Positions 12,226 through 25,602 are shown, counted from the stretch's first letter. The stretch: DNA of 64,000 bases from Sinotaia quadrata (GCA_028829895.1 CM054181.1:34954259-35018258), one strand, 5' to 3'. The notes: a model not told the origin generated them from the sequence alone. Numbers and translations are program-made.

Positions 12226-12785
12226 TAGGTGAGACATCCAACAAGTACGTCAATGAACGCTAATCCAAGAAGTACGCCAATGTGTGTACAAGATGAGACA
12301 TCCAAGAAGTACGTAAACGTGTGCACTGAGGTATCCAAGAAGTACGTCAATGTGTGTACTATGTGAGTCATTCAAGAAGTACGTTAATGTGTGTAATAGG
12401 TGAGATATCCAACAAGTACGTCAATGTGTATACTAGGTGAGACATCCAGGAAGTACGTCAATGTGTGTACTAGGTGAGATATCCAAGAAGTACGTCAATG
12501 TGTGTACTAGGTAAGACCTCCAACAAGTACGTCAATGTGTGTACTAGGTAAGACATCCAACAAGTACGTCAATGTGTGTACTAAGACATCATCAAGTACG
12601 TCAATGTGTGTACTAGGTAAGACATCCAACATGTACGTCAATGTGTGTACTAGGTAAGACATCCAACAAGTACGTCAATGTGTGTACTAGGTAAGACATC
12701 AACAAGTACGTCAATGTGTGTACTAGGTAAAACATCCAACAAGTACGTCAATGTGTGAACTAGGTGAGCTATCAACAAGTACGTA
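12219..12785. repeat. 36-37-bp minisatellite, about 15 copies
   Basis: Core 'acaagtacgtcaatgtgtgt'. Units contain 'actag|gtaaga' or 'gtgaga', again splice-donor-like. Confidence 0.9.
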
Positions 12786-13019
12786 AATGCAAGAAACCTG
12801 TATTTCTGACCAATGGAGACATACGGCATAAAACTTTTAAAATTCTCAATTATACAAAACTCTGACGCTTTTTCTACATACACACACTTACGACCATCAA
12901 ACGCACGCACATAAACACACAAAAGAACTCATTCACACTGACTGATACATTCATACATACAGTCTTCTCATACTAATAAGTTTTTAATTCTGTTGTCAAA
13001 CATTACTCGACCTACTTCT

Positions 13020-13960
13020 GTCGCTAGTCCAGGTGAGGAAACTGTCCAGTAAACATTACTTCACGCACAGTAAATTGTTTGGGGTTGTATTTCACTTTGC
13101 TAATCCTTAGACCAGAATGCCTTGGAATTTTTTTTTGTTTTGTTTGTTTTTAAAGTGGTGTACACGCGACAGGCCACTCATCCTCGCGACTTGCAGGGTT
13201 TTTAGTCTTTGCACCAGTAGGTGTGCTTGTAGTTCCGCCACACCTGGCCACCTGTACGGACGTCTGCTGATCGCCTCTACTAGCCTACTGCTACGGGTTG
13301 GTGTCTACCTGCACGCCTCTGCCTAGCTGCATACCTGCGACCACTGGCGTGGTGCTATCTTTAATTGTCCCGTCACGCCTCAGCGCACAGCCCGTCACAG
13401 TGCAGTTAGCTTTGTAAGACCACCTGTTCGACGTACCCGGGGTAAATAAATCTCACGTGCTTATTTCTAACAAAAATCTCTTGGACAAGATCTTTCTCTC
13501 TCTCAAATAATGAGCGAAGAGAGGGAAGATAACCTTAAATCGAAAATATTTTCCACGAGATGCTTTTGTCGAGGACTGAGATGGCCTTGTAACGCTGTCG
13601 TGTCGGAGGATATTGTGTGCAGCGACAAGTAGTAGTGTGTAGTTTCGCTCCTCAAGCCGTCACGTCCTCCCGTGCAGCTCGGCACGACAAGCCGAGCAGA
13701 TGTTTCTCTTGGGACTGCCCCTTGACCAGAGTCGGCGAGACCTTAACACCTGCGATAACTGGAACTTCATTTCGGTGAGAAAACTGCAATCCTGCAATCC
13801 GTTGTTACGAGCGATTGTTTTCGAATCGTCCCTGCGTTTGCTTTCGTTTACACGTGTGTCAGTCACTGCTACCTTACTCACCAAGTCTGAAATAGCAAAG
13901 TGTAAGGCCTTGTAGGCAGCAACATGTGATAGCTTCACGCTGATACAGTACTAATTTCAT
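13020..13960. other. GC-richer non-repetitive island, candidate promoter or first exon(s)
   Basis: CpG-containing interval unlike its AT-rich surroundings. Plus strand: ATG frame 13510-13632 (MSEEREDNLKSKIFSTRCFC...) and a frame from 13700 reading MFLLGLPLDQSRRDLNTCDN up to a good donor TTCG|GTGAGA at 13775. Minus strand: an ATG at 13925 leads to the donor CTTG|GTGAGT at 13881. Strand and gene structure are unresolved. Confidence 0.3.
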
Positions 13961-15420
13961 TCCAATCTAGGACAGATTAAAAAAAAAAAATTACTGTGAC
14001 AATATCTCCGCCATCACCCGCCCCTTACACATTGTGGGATTCGCTTTTGAACGCATACTTCTGCCGCAGCAGTGTAACACAGAAGGTAAGAGAAATAAGT
14101 ATGTAAACATATTCTGTATACTACGTCACTCTGTACATTATAAATAGTTAACGTTTGTGAATTACTTTGCCACCATACACCATATATTACTCATCAGCGT
14201 CTGCATGGTTGTGCCATTATACATACATTCCTTCTTGAATATTTAAAATTTTACTTGTGTATATGTGTGTGTGCGCGTGCGTACGTGTACGCGTGTGATT
14301 TTAGATATTGACTGTTCCTATATTTCCTATATAGGGATGTATTCAACAATGACCACAGATAAAGAAGAAATTTAAATTTGTGTTGATTACTTAGTAATGA
14401 AAGGGCCAACGTACACAACTTCGTAATATAATAGGACCTGGTATTTGGGTCGCGCAATCTGACCTTTTACGATTTTAAATATTGTAGGCAAATGCGTACA
14501 CTGTCATACTTTTTAAAAAATGTGATTTTGTTTATTTTCACAGAGTACTCTAGGTCGTTATTCTTGTTTTCTGCGAGAAAGTTTGCGTGCAAGGTGTGCA
14601 GGAATTGTCCATTCTGCAAGCAGTTGTTTAGCCATCTTTTCAACACTTTCACTTGTAAAATATCTGCGTGTGTGTGTGTGTGTGTAAGATAGAGAGAGAA
14701 TGTCAAAGAGGGAGAGATTCAGTAACGATACGCTATGTCGTACCCGCGCATACTGATGATTACCGATGATTACCGATCATTACCGATGACATCTGTGTCG
14801 CCTTTGGGCTTTATCTTGTGATAGTAGATGGTGACTGATAATTATAATTCGTGGTGCTGCTGGGTGGACGAAAGTAGACGACTAAAGAAAGACTCTCGCT
14901 ACGGACGATACAACGTGCTTCAAGACCCATACCTTGACTCCCTCACCACTTTTTTTTTTTTTTTATATCTGACCGACACAACCTTTTACTTCTATTTCAA
15001 ACGGTCCAAGACGGTCTGAATTTAGTGGTGTCTCCTTAAGGCAACCCAGCAACCCCGGACTATCCTTTTCCTATTATTATAAATTAATGAATGTTAGAAA
15101 TTATTGGAATGCAATAGTTGAAGTGACTGCTAAAAATCACCTAGAATCAGATGTCAGTGATACTCGATCTTAACAAAGTCCCAGGAAGAATTCAGTGTTC
15201 CAAGCCATTCTAAGGCATATGTGCTATGGAATGTTGCGCTTGACTCAGTTTTCTGTATGGGTGGCTTGCTGCCTCGAAAATAGTTGCTGTTTTAAACCAT
15301 ACGACTCAATGATAAAAATAACCGCGACTCTCCCACGACCAAGGGACGAAACTCTTAGGTCAGTAAGTTTGGAGTCAATGGGGAAGCAAGGACGTCAGTG
15401 AGTCACTTCAAGCAAAGGAA
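13960..15420. other. AT-rich interval without a supported gene
   Basis: Contains a short TG tract (about 14668-14685), a T-run and three 'attaccgat' repeats near 14760. Open frames here are short and lack splice support. Confidence 0.5.
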
Positions 15421-15429
15421 CGGGCCATG

Positions 15430-16760
15430 TATTATAACTGTAGGCTTCTTTATAGGAATAGACATTGGTACAACTTTCTTTGTATTATAACTATAGACTA
15501 CTTTATAGGAATAGACATTGTACAACCGGTGTATTAATAATATTAGTATAGCATACTTTATAGGAATAGATATTGGTACAAGGTTTTTATTATAACTATA
15601 ACCTACTTTATAGAATTAGATATTGGTACAATCTTTGCATTAATATAACTGTGACTTACTTTATAGGAATAGACATTTGTATAACCCGTGTATTAATATA
15701 ACTATAGCCTACTTTATAGAAACAGATATTGGTACAACCCATGTATTAATATAACTATAGCCTACTTTATAGAAACAGATATTGGTACAACCCGTGTATT
15801 AATATAACTATAGCCTACTTTATAGAAACAGATATTGGTACAACCCATGTATTAATATAACTATAGCCTACTTTATAGAAACAGATATTGGTACAACCCA
15901 TGTATTAATATAACTATAGCCTACTTTATAGAAACAGATATTGGTACAACCCGTGTATTAATATAACTATAGCCTACTTTATACAAACAGATATTGGTAC
16001 AACCCGTGTATTAATATAACTATAGCCTACTTTATCCAAACAGATATTGGTACAACCCGTGTATTAATATAACTATAGCCTACTTTATACAAACAGATAT
16101 TGGTACAACCCGTGTATTAATATAACTATAGCCTACTTTATACAAACAGATATTGGTACTACCCGTGTATTAATATAACTATAGCCTACTTTATACAAAC
16201 AGATATTGGTACAACCCGTGTAGCCTACTTTATACAAACTATATAATTATTTCTACTTTATAGTAAAAGACTCTATTGGCATAACCCATGTACTGATATA
16301 GCTATAGTCTAATTTATAGTAAAAGACATTGGCATAACCCGTGTACTGAAATAACTAGTCTTCTTTAGAGTAAAAGACATTGGCATAATCCGTGTACTGA
16401 TATAACTATAGTCTACTTTATAGAAATAGATTATTGGTACAACACGTGTAGTATTATAACTATAGCTTACTTTATAGAAATAGACATTAATACAATTTAT
16501 GTATTAATATAAATATAGTCTATTTATAGAAATTGGTACATGTAGTATATTATTATAACTATAACCCCCTTTATAGGAATATATACATTAGTACGCGCAT
16601 GTATTAATATTATTATAACCTATTTTATAGAAAGATGTATAATGGTATGTGCTGTGTATTAATATAACTATAGCCTACTTTATAGAAAGCACATTGGTAG
16701 ACCACTGTGTATTAATAGAGTGATAATCAACTTTAAAAAAATACACATTGGTACTGGCTG
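15430..16760. repeat. 53-bp minisatellite, about 24 copies
   Basis: Core 'actatagcctactttatag'. The central copies are nearly identical and the flanking copies diverged, the expected pattern of homogenisation from the middle. 16760-17040 is a decayed extension ('agtatacattcct'). Confidence 0.9.
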
Positions 16761-17039
16761 TGCATAATTTATAAAAACGTACATTTTGCGCGTTACGTAT
16801 TGATAAAAAAATATATCCTACTAAGTATACATCCCTTTATAGTAATATATAAGTATAGCCTGTAGTAAGTATACACTCCTTGTTATTAAGTATACACTCC
16901 TTGTTATTAATATACAAATATAGCCTATTGTTTTAAGTAAACATTCCTTGTTATTAATATAAAAATGTAGCCTACTATATGTAAATATACATTCCTACTG
17001 TATGTAAGTATACATTCCTCAGTAGTTTTGTACCTGACA

Positions 17040-17265
17040 CCGCGGCATACAACTCACAATGAAGCCTCAAGGGGTGCCGCGGTCCCACCCACAGGACATC
17101 CCAACCCCTTGATTTGTAATTTATCCCTAATTCCCCACCCCCACCCCCACCTAAACCGGTGTCTGCAGCCTGCTACCTTCCAGCAACTCACCCGGATATG
17201 AATTGGGAGCTAGGTTGGGTAATAAACAAATGTTTTTACCCGGATGGGACCTATATTTCATAACC
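17040..17265. other. GC-rich island
   Basis: Pyrimidine- and CCCCAC-rich unique sequence flanked by arrays. No open frame or element signature was recognised; it may be a fragment of an unidentified dispersed repeat. Confidence 0.3.
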
Positions 17266-17289
17266 TTTAATTTTTTTGTATATATATGT

Positions 17290-17725
17290 GTGTCCAAGCT
17301 ATGAATCTAAAGATTAAGTAGCGTGTGAATATCGTGATGTGTCCAGGCTATGAATCTAAAGATTAAGTAGCGTGTGAATTATTGTGATGTGTCCAGGCTA
17401 TGAATCTAAAGATTAAGTAGCGTGTGAATTATTGTGATGTGTCCAGGCTATGAATCTAAAGATTAAGTAGCGTGTGAATTATTGTGATGTGTCCAGGCTA
17501 TGAATCTAAAGATTAAGTAGCGTGTGAATTATTGTGATGTGTCCAGGCTATGAATCTAAAGATTAAGTAGCGTGTGAATTATTGTGATATGTCCAGGCTA
17601 TGAATCTAAAGATTAAGTAGCGTGTGAATTATTGTGATGTGTCCAGGCTATGAATCTAAAGATTAAGTAGCGTGTGAATTATTGTGATGTGTCTAGGCTA
17701 TGAATCTAAAGATTCAGTAGCATGT
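17290..17725. repeat. 50-bp minisatellite, 8-9 near-perfect copies
   Basis: Core 'gtccaggctatgaatctaaa'. Copies are almost identical, implying recent expansion. Confidence 0.95.
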
Positions 17726-18299
17726 GTATTATGATGTGCATGTATATTTTTCACCCCTACACCAAGGAAGTCTGTTTCGCTTGTGCCCCCCCCCCCTCCC
17801 AGTGATGCTCCTACCGCCCCACCACGTCAGGGCTTTCCAAGTCCTAGGACTAACCAAAAAACTAACTGATCAAAATAAAATAACACAGCGAACATCATAA
17901 CGTACAACTGAAAAATCCAGAAAAATTATAACAATAAAATAAATACCTCTTAGTAAGATAAAACTTGTACAAGAGAAGAGAGAACACCTAACAGACAGGT
18001 AATTAATTATATTAGAAGCTAAAAAAGTAAAATTTAAAAGTGTCAGAGTTATCACAAAAATTGCACTACCAGCCATAGCAATCAACTAGACAAAGTGAAC
18101 AGTACCAGACAAAGTGAACACTACCAGACAAAAGAAACCAACACACCAAACACATATACTTTACTTAATAGTGGTTAGGAATGCTTTTTATGTAATCAAT
18201 CATAGGAATATGTTCTGTGTAAACATGTATAATTTACATGCTCTTTGTATATATTTGTATATAATAGTACAATGTTTAATGCTTGTCAGTCGTTGAAAC

Positions 18300-18580
18300 T
18301 CTATGCAAGCATTGTATGATGTTTGTCAATCACTAAAATTCTGTGTGAACTGTTTAATGTTTATGTCAATCACTAAAATTCTGTGGGGGTGAACAGTTTA
18401 ATGTTTATGTCAATCACTAAACGTCTGTGTGAACATTGTTTACTGTTTATGTCAATCACTAAAATTCTATGTGAACATTGCTTAATGTTTATGTCAGTCA
18501 CTAAAATTCTATGTGAACATTGTTTAATGTTTATGTCAATCACTGAATCTCTGTTTGAACACTGTGCAATGATTTTGTCA
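18300..18580. repeat. 42-bp minisatellite, about 6 copies
   Basis: Core 'tttatgtcaatcactaaaat'. 17725-18300 to its left is AT-rich with a C-run; no gene was seen. Confidence 0.85.
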
Positions 18581-18604
18581 GTTACTGAATCTCAGTCTTC
18601 TTAA

Positions 18605-19095
18605 TGTAGGGGGGCGCTTCCGGCTTCCGCCGCTTTCGCGCTTGGGGGGGGAGGAGGGGGGGAGGGGGAGGGGGAGTTGCCTTTCTGCTGTGTGCGTCCG
18701 TTGCTAAAACATGTCTGGCCGGCGAAGGCGGACTCCAAACTCGGTAATCCGTGGGTAGGAGTTGATGTTGTTGTAGCCATTCCTTATGTTATGGTGAGGG
18801 GGGTGTCTTACAGAGCCCAGGCTAGTAACACACCAGATCTATACCCAGTGTGTACATGCGCCCGGGTTGTTCAACCTCCCGACCTCCTCACTGGTGGCGT
18901 TGTCGTTGTTGTTGTTGTCGTCGTGGCTATCCCCGGTGTCCGTTGGGATGTCTGAAGGTGGGTGCTGGTGGCCAGTACAAATGGTCGAGTAGCAGTTGGA
19001 TCAGGTCGGCCATTGGATGGTTAAAAAAGCCCCAAGGGGGTACTGTTGTTCATAGTATAGCCATTGTTGTTGTTGTTGTCGTTGATGTAAATCTC
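18605..19095. other. GC-rich island with G-runs and GTT/GTC runs
   Basis: Poly-G at 18645-18675 followed by unique GC-rich sequence with GTTGTC runs at 18900-18925 and 19060-19085. It looks foreign to the neighbourhood and could be a fragment of a dispersed element. No protein domain was recognised on either strand. Confidence 0.35.
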
Positions 19096-19273
19096 TGACA
19101 GCAAAATATTTAGTGTTAATGTATGTGAATCACTACGATTTGTGTGAAATGTGACTGTTCGTGTAATCGTGTATCTTATTCTCTGTGTACCGAACTTTAA
19201 ACTTGTGTGAGAAACAAGTTAGTAAATCTCTTCACTTGATTGAAGTTTGTATCGCTCTTTGTTTCTCTCTCTC

Positions 19274-19327
19274 ATACACACACACACATATACACTGTCT
19301 CACAGACACACACAGACACACACACAC

Positions 19328-19415
<88 letters not shown>

Positions 19416-19430
19416 TCTCTTATATATATA
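19274..19430. repeat. Long (CA)n microsatellite with (TA)n end
   Basis: Interrupted to about 19330, then some 80 bases of pure CA, ending in 'tatatata'. 19480-19800 to the right is GC-richer and carries a minus-strand frame of nearly 60 codons (includes VRLYFSVPVSRNGVSRQ) of unknown meaning. Confidence 0.95.
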
Positions 19431-19804
19431 AGCACAGTAGAAACAAGAGCAGTCATTTATTAAGGACGACAAACGTCGTGCAAGATTTAGCCAGCTGGTG
19501 ACACCTGACGGGACACTCCGTTCCGGGACACCGGGACAGAGAAGTAAAGGCGTACCGTGTCGGGCGAGAGATTGCGTGATTTATGCTCGTTGTACTTGGA
19601 GGCGCATTCCTTGTGTACTTTAGGAATCACTAGAGCTGTTGTTTTCAAGTTGACATTAATTATTTTCCATTAAATTCTCAACAGTATCCAAAGACTGACA
19701 AAGTATTATCATGGTAATAAAATCAAGTTCCCATCCACCCCGCTCGCCAGAAGTATGGCGCAGAAGAAAACCGCATCGCTGAGACAAGACATTATGAACT
19801 GACG

Positions 19805-20440
19805 TGACTGCATGTCGACCTACAACAGTACGACGTTTTAAGACTTTGCCCTGTACGTTAAGCCCACAACAGTGCGACGTTTTAAGATTGTCCCGTACGC
19901 CAGACCTACAACAGTGCGACGTTTTAAGATTGTCCCGTACGCCAGACCTACAACAGTGCGACGTTTTAAGACTGTCCCGTACGCCAGACCTACAACAGTG
20001 CGACGTTTTAAGACTGTCCCGTACGTCAGACCTACAACAGTGCGACGTTTTAAGACTTTGCCCTGTACGTCATACCTACAACAATGCGACGTTTTAAGAC
20101 TTTGCCCTGTACGTCAGACCTACAACAATGCGACGTTTTAAGACTTTGCCCTGTACGTCAGACCTACAACAGTGCGACGTTTTAAAACTGTCCCGTACGT
20201 CAGACCTACAACAGTGCGACGTTTTAAGACTGTCCCGTACGTCAGACCTACAACAGTGCGACGTTTTAAGACTGTCCCGTACGTCAGACCTACAACAGTG
20301 CGACGTTTAAAGACTTTGCCCTGTACGTCAGACCTACAACAGTGCGACGTTTTAAGACTTTGCCCTGTACGTCAGACCTACAACAGTGCGACGTTTTAAG
20401 ACTTTGCCCTGTACGTCAGACCTACAACAATGTGATGCTT
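19805..20440. repeat. 43-44-bp minisatellite, about 14 copies
   Basis: Core 'cctacaacagtgcgacgttt', with two interleaved variants ('gactgtcccgtac' and 'gactttgccctgtac'). Frames across it are repeat artefacts. Confidence 0.95.
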
Positions 20441-21199
20441 TGTGAGCTAAGCGCACATAAGTGAAATTCCACGAGATACAATTGGCTGTGTAGCCTAAAC
20501 GGTAAATAGTAGCATAATTTTTTCCCCTGCTTATTGCAAAATAGAGAATGGGTTTCCTCGCAGTTGGCTAGAAAGACAAAGCAGTTAGATGTATTAAAGA
20601 CATTTCACTCATCGTTATAAGAAAAGAAAAAAAACCATTTTAGCTACAACAAATATTTCACTGCTTGTCTTATAAACTTTTGTTTAGTTCATATGCGACC
20701 CATAAAAAAACTAACCAAATTATTTTATTTCCATTCAGGTCGTCCTCTTTTCCTCCCTCCCTCCACATGCTTATTTATCCATCTATCCATCGTCGTCAGT
20801 TCTCTTTCTCTGAGTAACTATCAATGCATTCTTTCGTTCCTCTGTCCTGTTGTGAAATATATCTAAAAAGCCAACTTGGCTTAACTTGGGAGGTATCACG
20901 TGATGAGAAGTAAAGGTATTAAGGATCAGCAGAGTTTGGCCCTCTTCTCGTTTTCGACTTCTGACTGCTAACATGTCCGCCAATATATATGGCCACATAT
21001 TAGACTAATATGATGATATTCTGATTTCCACTATTGTCTCAACTTACTTCACCTCGCTCAAGGGTCAAATGTCACTTTGATCTGTCTGTCCCTGACTCTT
21101 GTTTTCTCTGTCTCTGTTATTTGTTCTGTCTATCCCTGACGCTCTCCCAGTTTACTCTGAAAAACGGTGCTTGATCAAGAGATCTTATTTAACATTTGA

Positions 21200-21787
21200 C
21201 TTATATCACATCTAAACATACACAAAGATATCACATCTAAACCTACACAAATATGTCATATCACATCTAAACCTACACAAATATGTCATATCACATCTAA
21301 ACGTACACAAACGTACACATCTAAACGTACACAAAGATGTCATATCACATCTAAACCTACACAAAGATGTTATATCACATCTAAACGTACACAAATATGT
21401 CATATCACATCTAAACGTACATAAATATGTCATATCACATCTAAACGTACACAAAGATGTCATATCACATCTAAACGTACACAAATATGTCATATCACAT
21501 CTAAACGTACACAAACGTACACATCTAAACCTACACAAATATGTCATATCACATCTAAACGTACACAAAGATGTTATATCACATCTAAACCTACACAAAT
21601 ATGTCATATCACATCTAAACCTACACAAAGATGTCATATCACACCTTAAATCTACACACAGATGTTATACCACATCTAAACCTACACAAAGATGTCATAT
21701 CACACCTAAATCTACACACAGATGTTATACCGCATCTAAACGTACACAAAGATGTTATATCACATCTAAACCTACACAAAGATTTAC
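21200..21787. repeat. 30-bp minisatellite, about 19 copies
   Basis: Core 'atcacatctaaacctacaca'. It abuts the candidate minus exon at 21788. 20440-21200 to its left is unique AT-rich sequence with no supported gene. Confidence 0.95.
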
Positions 21788-21846
21788 CTCTAACATTTAC
21801 ACTAAGTCCCAACGCTACAGAACTTTGAGCTCTGTGTTGAGTACGC
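21788..21846 (-). CDS. Candidate 59-bp exon, minus strand
   Basis: Acceptor 'ccaatggctatttcag' and donor AGAG|GTAAAT on the minus strand; only one of three phases is open (2 in, 1 out), reading RTQHRAQSSVALGLSVNVR. The 30-bp array of 21.2-21.8 kb begins immediately after the donor. Confidence 0.3.
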
Positions 21847-21849
21847 CTG

Positions 21850-22910
21850 AAATAGCCATTGGTCAAGGTGCAGTGTAAAAATGTGTTCCTTGGTCCAGCA
21901 ACGAGTGGCACTCTACGTAGTGCGCCAAGAAAAAACACTGCAAAGCTGACCGACAGTGGTTATCATCAGGTATGGCCATCCATAAGCAAATGTATCAAGC
22001 AATGAACGAAAAATATTAATAATATCCAGTAAGGGGCTCGTGACAACACATCCACTGAGTGGCAGCTAAAGAAAACACTAATATAAAACACTGAAATACT
22101 TATAATAAAGTATGTCATAAATAGAAAACGATGCAGCTATTAATTGCTCTGTCTTAGATAAGAATACAGATAATCTAAATCAAAATGTCTATTTTACCAC
22201 ACCTACTAGACAAGAATGTAAAGCATCTTAGTAGAAATTAGACAGAAAAAAAAGAAAGAAAGAATAAAAGAAAGAGCCTGATGACTACTCTTTTCTGTTA
22301 CGTCATTATAAACACTTATTTCCAAACTGGCTCCTCATCCTTTCTTCACAAATTACGTCAACAACAGCTGTGCGAGCTTATGTATCTGTGAATTCAATAG
22401 TATAACCTCTGTAAATATAGTAGTATAACCTCTGTGAATACAGTAGTATAACCTCTGTGAATATAGTAGTATAACCTCTGTGAATACAGTAGTATAACCT
22501 CTGTAAAAGTCGAGTTAGCTTACTGTACATACACAATTAAACAATTATCTATATTTTCCACAATTTAAGAGAGCACTGAGTTGGATTAGAAAAGAAATTC
22601 GGTACGGTGCACTTGTACGAAATTTAGAATAAAGAAGTTGTTTGTCAAACTGTCATGACATCAATTGTTTTGTTGAAGAGGTAAGCAAAGTACATATACT
22701 TTTCTTTCCCCTAAGCCTGGAAAATGCGTCTAACTGTATGTAGTCCTCAGGATTTCAGCAGTATACTCAAAATGGGTTAGCCGGGCAGAGACAAATATGT
22801 TGACTGAGACTGAAAACATTTTTTTTTCTCTTCAAGCACCAGTCGTGGTTATCTATGCGTGACGCTTACAGCTCGCGTACAGCACATTACTCGCATTCCT
22901 GCAGCCCTCT
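21850..22910. other. Mostly unique AT-rich interval with a small 22-bp array
   Basis: 22395-22505 holds five 'gtagtataacctctgtgaat' units. GAG|GTAAGC at 22680 is a donor-like signal without other support. No gene was called. Confidence 0.5.
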
Positions 22911-23575
22911 GTTCTCGTGGTCACAACTTTTGTGTGACTACTATTAACTACGGCGCATTTCTACAGGCATTCTCGCGGTCATTCTGTTCTCGTGGTCACA
23001 ACTTTTGTGTGACTACTATTACTACGGCGCATTTCTACAGGCATTCTCGCGGTCATTCTGTTCTCGTAGTCACTTTTGTGTGACTGCTATTACTACGGCG
23101 CATTTCTACAGGCATTCTCGCGGTCATTCTGTTCTCGTGGTCACAACTTTTGTGTGACTGCTATTACTACGGCGCATTTCTACAGGCATTCTCGCGGTCA
23201 TTCTGTTCTCGTGGTCACAACTTTTGTGTGACTACTATTACTACAGCACACTTCTACAGGCATTCTCGCGGTCATTCTGTTCTCGTGGTCACAACTTTTG
23301 TGTGACTACTATTACTACGGCGCATTTCTACAGGCATTCTCGCGGTCATTTTGTTCTCGTGGTCACAACTTTTGTATGCTTGCTATTACTACAGCACACT
23401 TCTACAGACATTCTCGCGGTCATTCTGTTCTCGTGATCACAACTTTTGTGTGACTGCTATTACTACGGCGCATTTCTACAGACATTCTCGCGGTCATTCT
23501 GTTCTCGTGGTCACGACATTTTATTGACTGTTATTACTACAGCACACTTCTACAGGCATTCTCGCGTTCAAGTGT
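22910..23575. repeat. 73-bp minisatellite, about 9 copies
   Basis: Core 'ggcattctcgcggtcattct'; unusually GC-rich for the arrays of this window. Confidence 0.95.
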
Positions 23576-23689
23576 TCACAATTTTTGTTTGTACTACTAA
23601 TTCTATGGCATGTATCTGTGACAGCTGCATTCTGGTCAAAGTCTTTCATCGCTTACTCTTACCGTAGCTGTATGAAGTACGCGTCTGCA

Positions 23690-24225
23690 AAATACAGTTC
23701 CATATTCTACGCCTGGCAAAATACAGTTTCATATTGTACGTCTGGCAAAATAATGTTCCACATTGTGCATCTGGCAAAATATACTTCTACATTGTACGTC
23801 TGGCAAAATACAGTTCCATATTGTACGCCTGGCAAAATACGGTTCCATATTGTATGTTTGTTATGATTACGTACAGTTATGTACGGTTTTATGCAGTTAC
23901 CATTGTTTACATTTATTTTTTAATATATTATTATAGTGTATGGTTTAGCTTTATACATTTGTACAGTTTTGATAGTTCTTCTCAAGTACTAATGTACATT
24001 CTTATCACTGTGTCATTTACTGATGTTGTCAAGTTGTTGTGCAAATTACTGATGTTTCAAGTGGTTGTGTCAGTTACTGATGTTTTTCTTGCGTCTACCA
24101 CAATTGTAGCGGTTTATAATCAGTAAACCAGGAAATTCAGTTTATAATCAGTAAACCAGGAAATTCAGTTTATAATCAGTAAACCAGGAAATTCAGTTTA
24201 TAATCAGTAAACAGGAAATTCAGGT
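23690..24225. repeat. Two arrays (30 bp x 6; 28 bp x 4)
   Basis: 23690-23860 has core 'ctggcaaaatacagttccat'. 24118-24225 has core 'taatcagtaaaccaggaaat'. Confidence 0.9.
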
Positions 24226-24306
24226 AAAACAAGGAAGGCTGCTTATTCCCAGTAAGCTAACGGCTGCCTTTCAGACCGGACTTCTTGTCACTCCAAATTC
24301 AAGAGA

Positions 24307-24486
24307 TTAGACAATAGAATCCTCTATCACAGGTAAACTTTTGATCTCAGCCCATTGGCTAGTCTCGTTCCCATAAATATTAACCATTGCATAATAAAAA
24401 CTACTCATCCAGTTGGAACTGGTTTGGATTGCATCAGCAATTTCTAACATATTCTCGAGTTGTTTAGTCCACAGAAAAAATACCAT
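24307..24486 (-). CDS. Small open frame, possible terminal exon of the minus-strand gene
   Basis: ATG-to-TAA frame of 59 codons in a non-repetitive island, containing NMLEIADAIQTSSNWMSSFY and ending LPVIEDSIV. The codon after 'ctcgag' would accept a phase-0 junction from exon B, but the acceptor signal is weak. It may be a chance frame. Confidence 0.2.
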   Translation of the reverse strand: MVFFLWTKQLENMLEIADAIQTSSNWMSSFYYAMVNIYGNETSQWAEIKSLPVIEDSIV

Positions 24487-24639
24487 CTTAAGGAGTCCCC
24501 AAGGTTTGGTCGCTTCAACAATTTAACAATTTATATTACAGTTATGTCTAGAAATAGGGATAGGCACATTTTCTCTGCAATTGTTTTATTGTTCTGAAGT
24601 TTACGTTACTGGTTATTCAGTTTTGAAGCTGAGTTATTA

Positions 24640-25080
24640 ATCTATGTTAAATATTATCCCTTTTCTGTACCAGAGTATTCGTGTCAATTAAATATTATCC
24701 CTTTTCTGTACCCAAAGTATTCATGTCAATTAATTATTATCCCTATTTTGTAGCCTGATGTGTGAGTGTGTTATTTATTATCTTAACATTGTAGCTGATG
24801 TTTGGGTGTGCTAATTATTATCCTAATTTCGTAGCCAGATATGTGAGCGTGTACTAGTTACTATCCTATTTCCTTAGCCAGATGTGTGAGTGTGTACTAG
24901 TTACTATCCTATTTCCTTAGCCAGATGTGTGAGTGTGTACTAGTTACTATCCTATTTCCTTAGCCAGATGTGTGAGTGTGTACTAGTTACTATCCTATTT
25001 CCTTAGCCAGATGTGTGAGTGTGTACTAGTTACTATCCTATTTCCTTAGCCAGATGTGTGAGTGTATTAATTATCATCCA
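24640..25080. repeat. 43-bp minisatellite, about 10 copies
   Basis: Core 'actagttactatcctatttc'. The five right-hand copies are nearly identical; the left ones are diverged. Confidence 0.9.
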
Positions 25081-25387
25081 AATTTTGTATCAAAGCTAAA
25101 TAATGAAAATTCTTATGTAACAAAACTGGCTATAATTATATCATTTTTTTGAAAAATTAAACAACTACTTGAAATAATTTCTATATAAACATCTAATATT
25201 GCAGAATCATAAACAATATCTACATTTATTTTATCGATTAAAAACGAACCATACATTCATAAATCAAATGGAAAATAAAAGGTAAAACACACTCTTATTT
25301 AGAAGCAAAGAAAACGAAACTAAATCCGAAACTACATAGTGTGTCAACTAAGATCAACGGTAGCAAACCTTTGGCCGTGAGCATTGC

Positions 25388-25420
25388 CGCCCCCCCCCCC
25401 CCCCCACACACACACACACC
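25388..25420. repeat. Poly-C plus (CA)n tract
   Basis: About 17 C followed by CA repeats, within the putative intron after exon B. Confidence 0.95.
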
Positions 25421-25476
25421 AAAGAGTTATTCGTGTTTTTAATTATTAAACGAGAACAACTAATGAAACATCTTAC

Positions 25477-25602
25477 ACGAATTTCAATCAACCTCGGCGC
25501 CCGCCTGACATATCCGATGATTGCCGAATCCATTCGAACGGCGTCTTGTCCCTGTGCTTCTATCGAAATTGCCAGTCCCCTATTCTCAGACTGAGGAAAT
25601 GT
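25477..25602 (-). CDS. Candidate internal exon B of a minus-strand gene
   Basis: 126 bp (42 codons, phase 0-0) between acceptor 'gtatgtcttgcag' and donor ATTCGT|GTAAGA on the minus strand. GC content is far above its surroundings and the frame is open: it begins TFPQSENRGLAISIEAQGQD and ends YVRRAPRLIEIR. Phase agrees with exon A, 1.5 kb upstream on the same strand. The intron after it starts within 60 bases of a TG/G tract. No family was recognised. Confidence 0.55.

Noticed and set aside
15430..17725. CRISPR-like regular repeats
   Set aside because: Units are contiguous without unique spacers, and the context is eukaryotic; these are minisatellites.
19185..19501. Thr-His and Cys-Val repeat proteins
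   Set aside because: Translations of the CA microsatellite.
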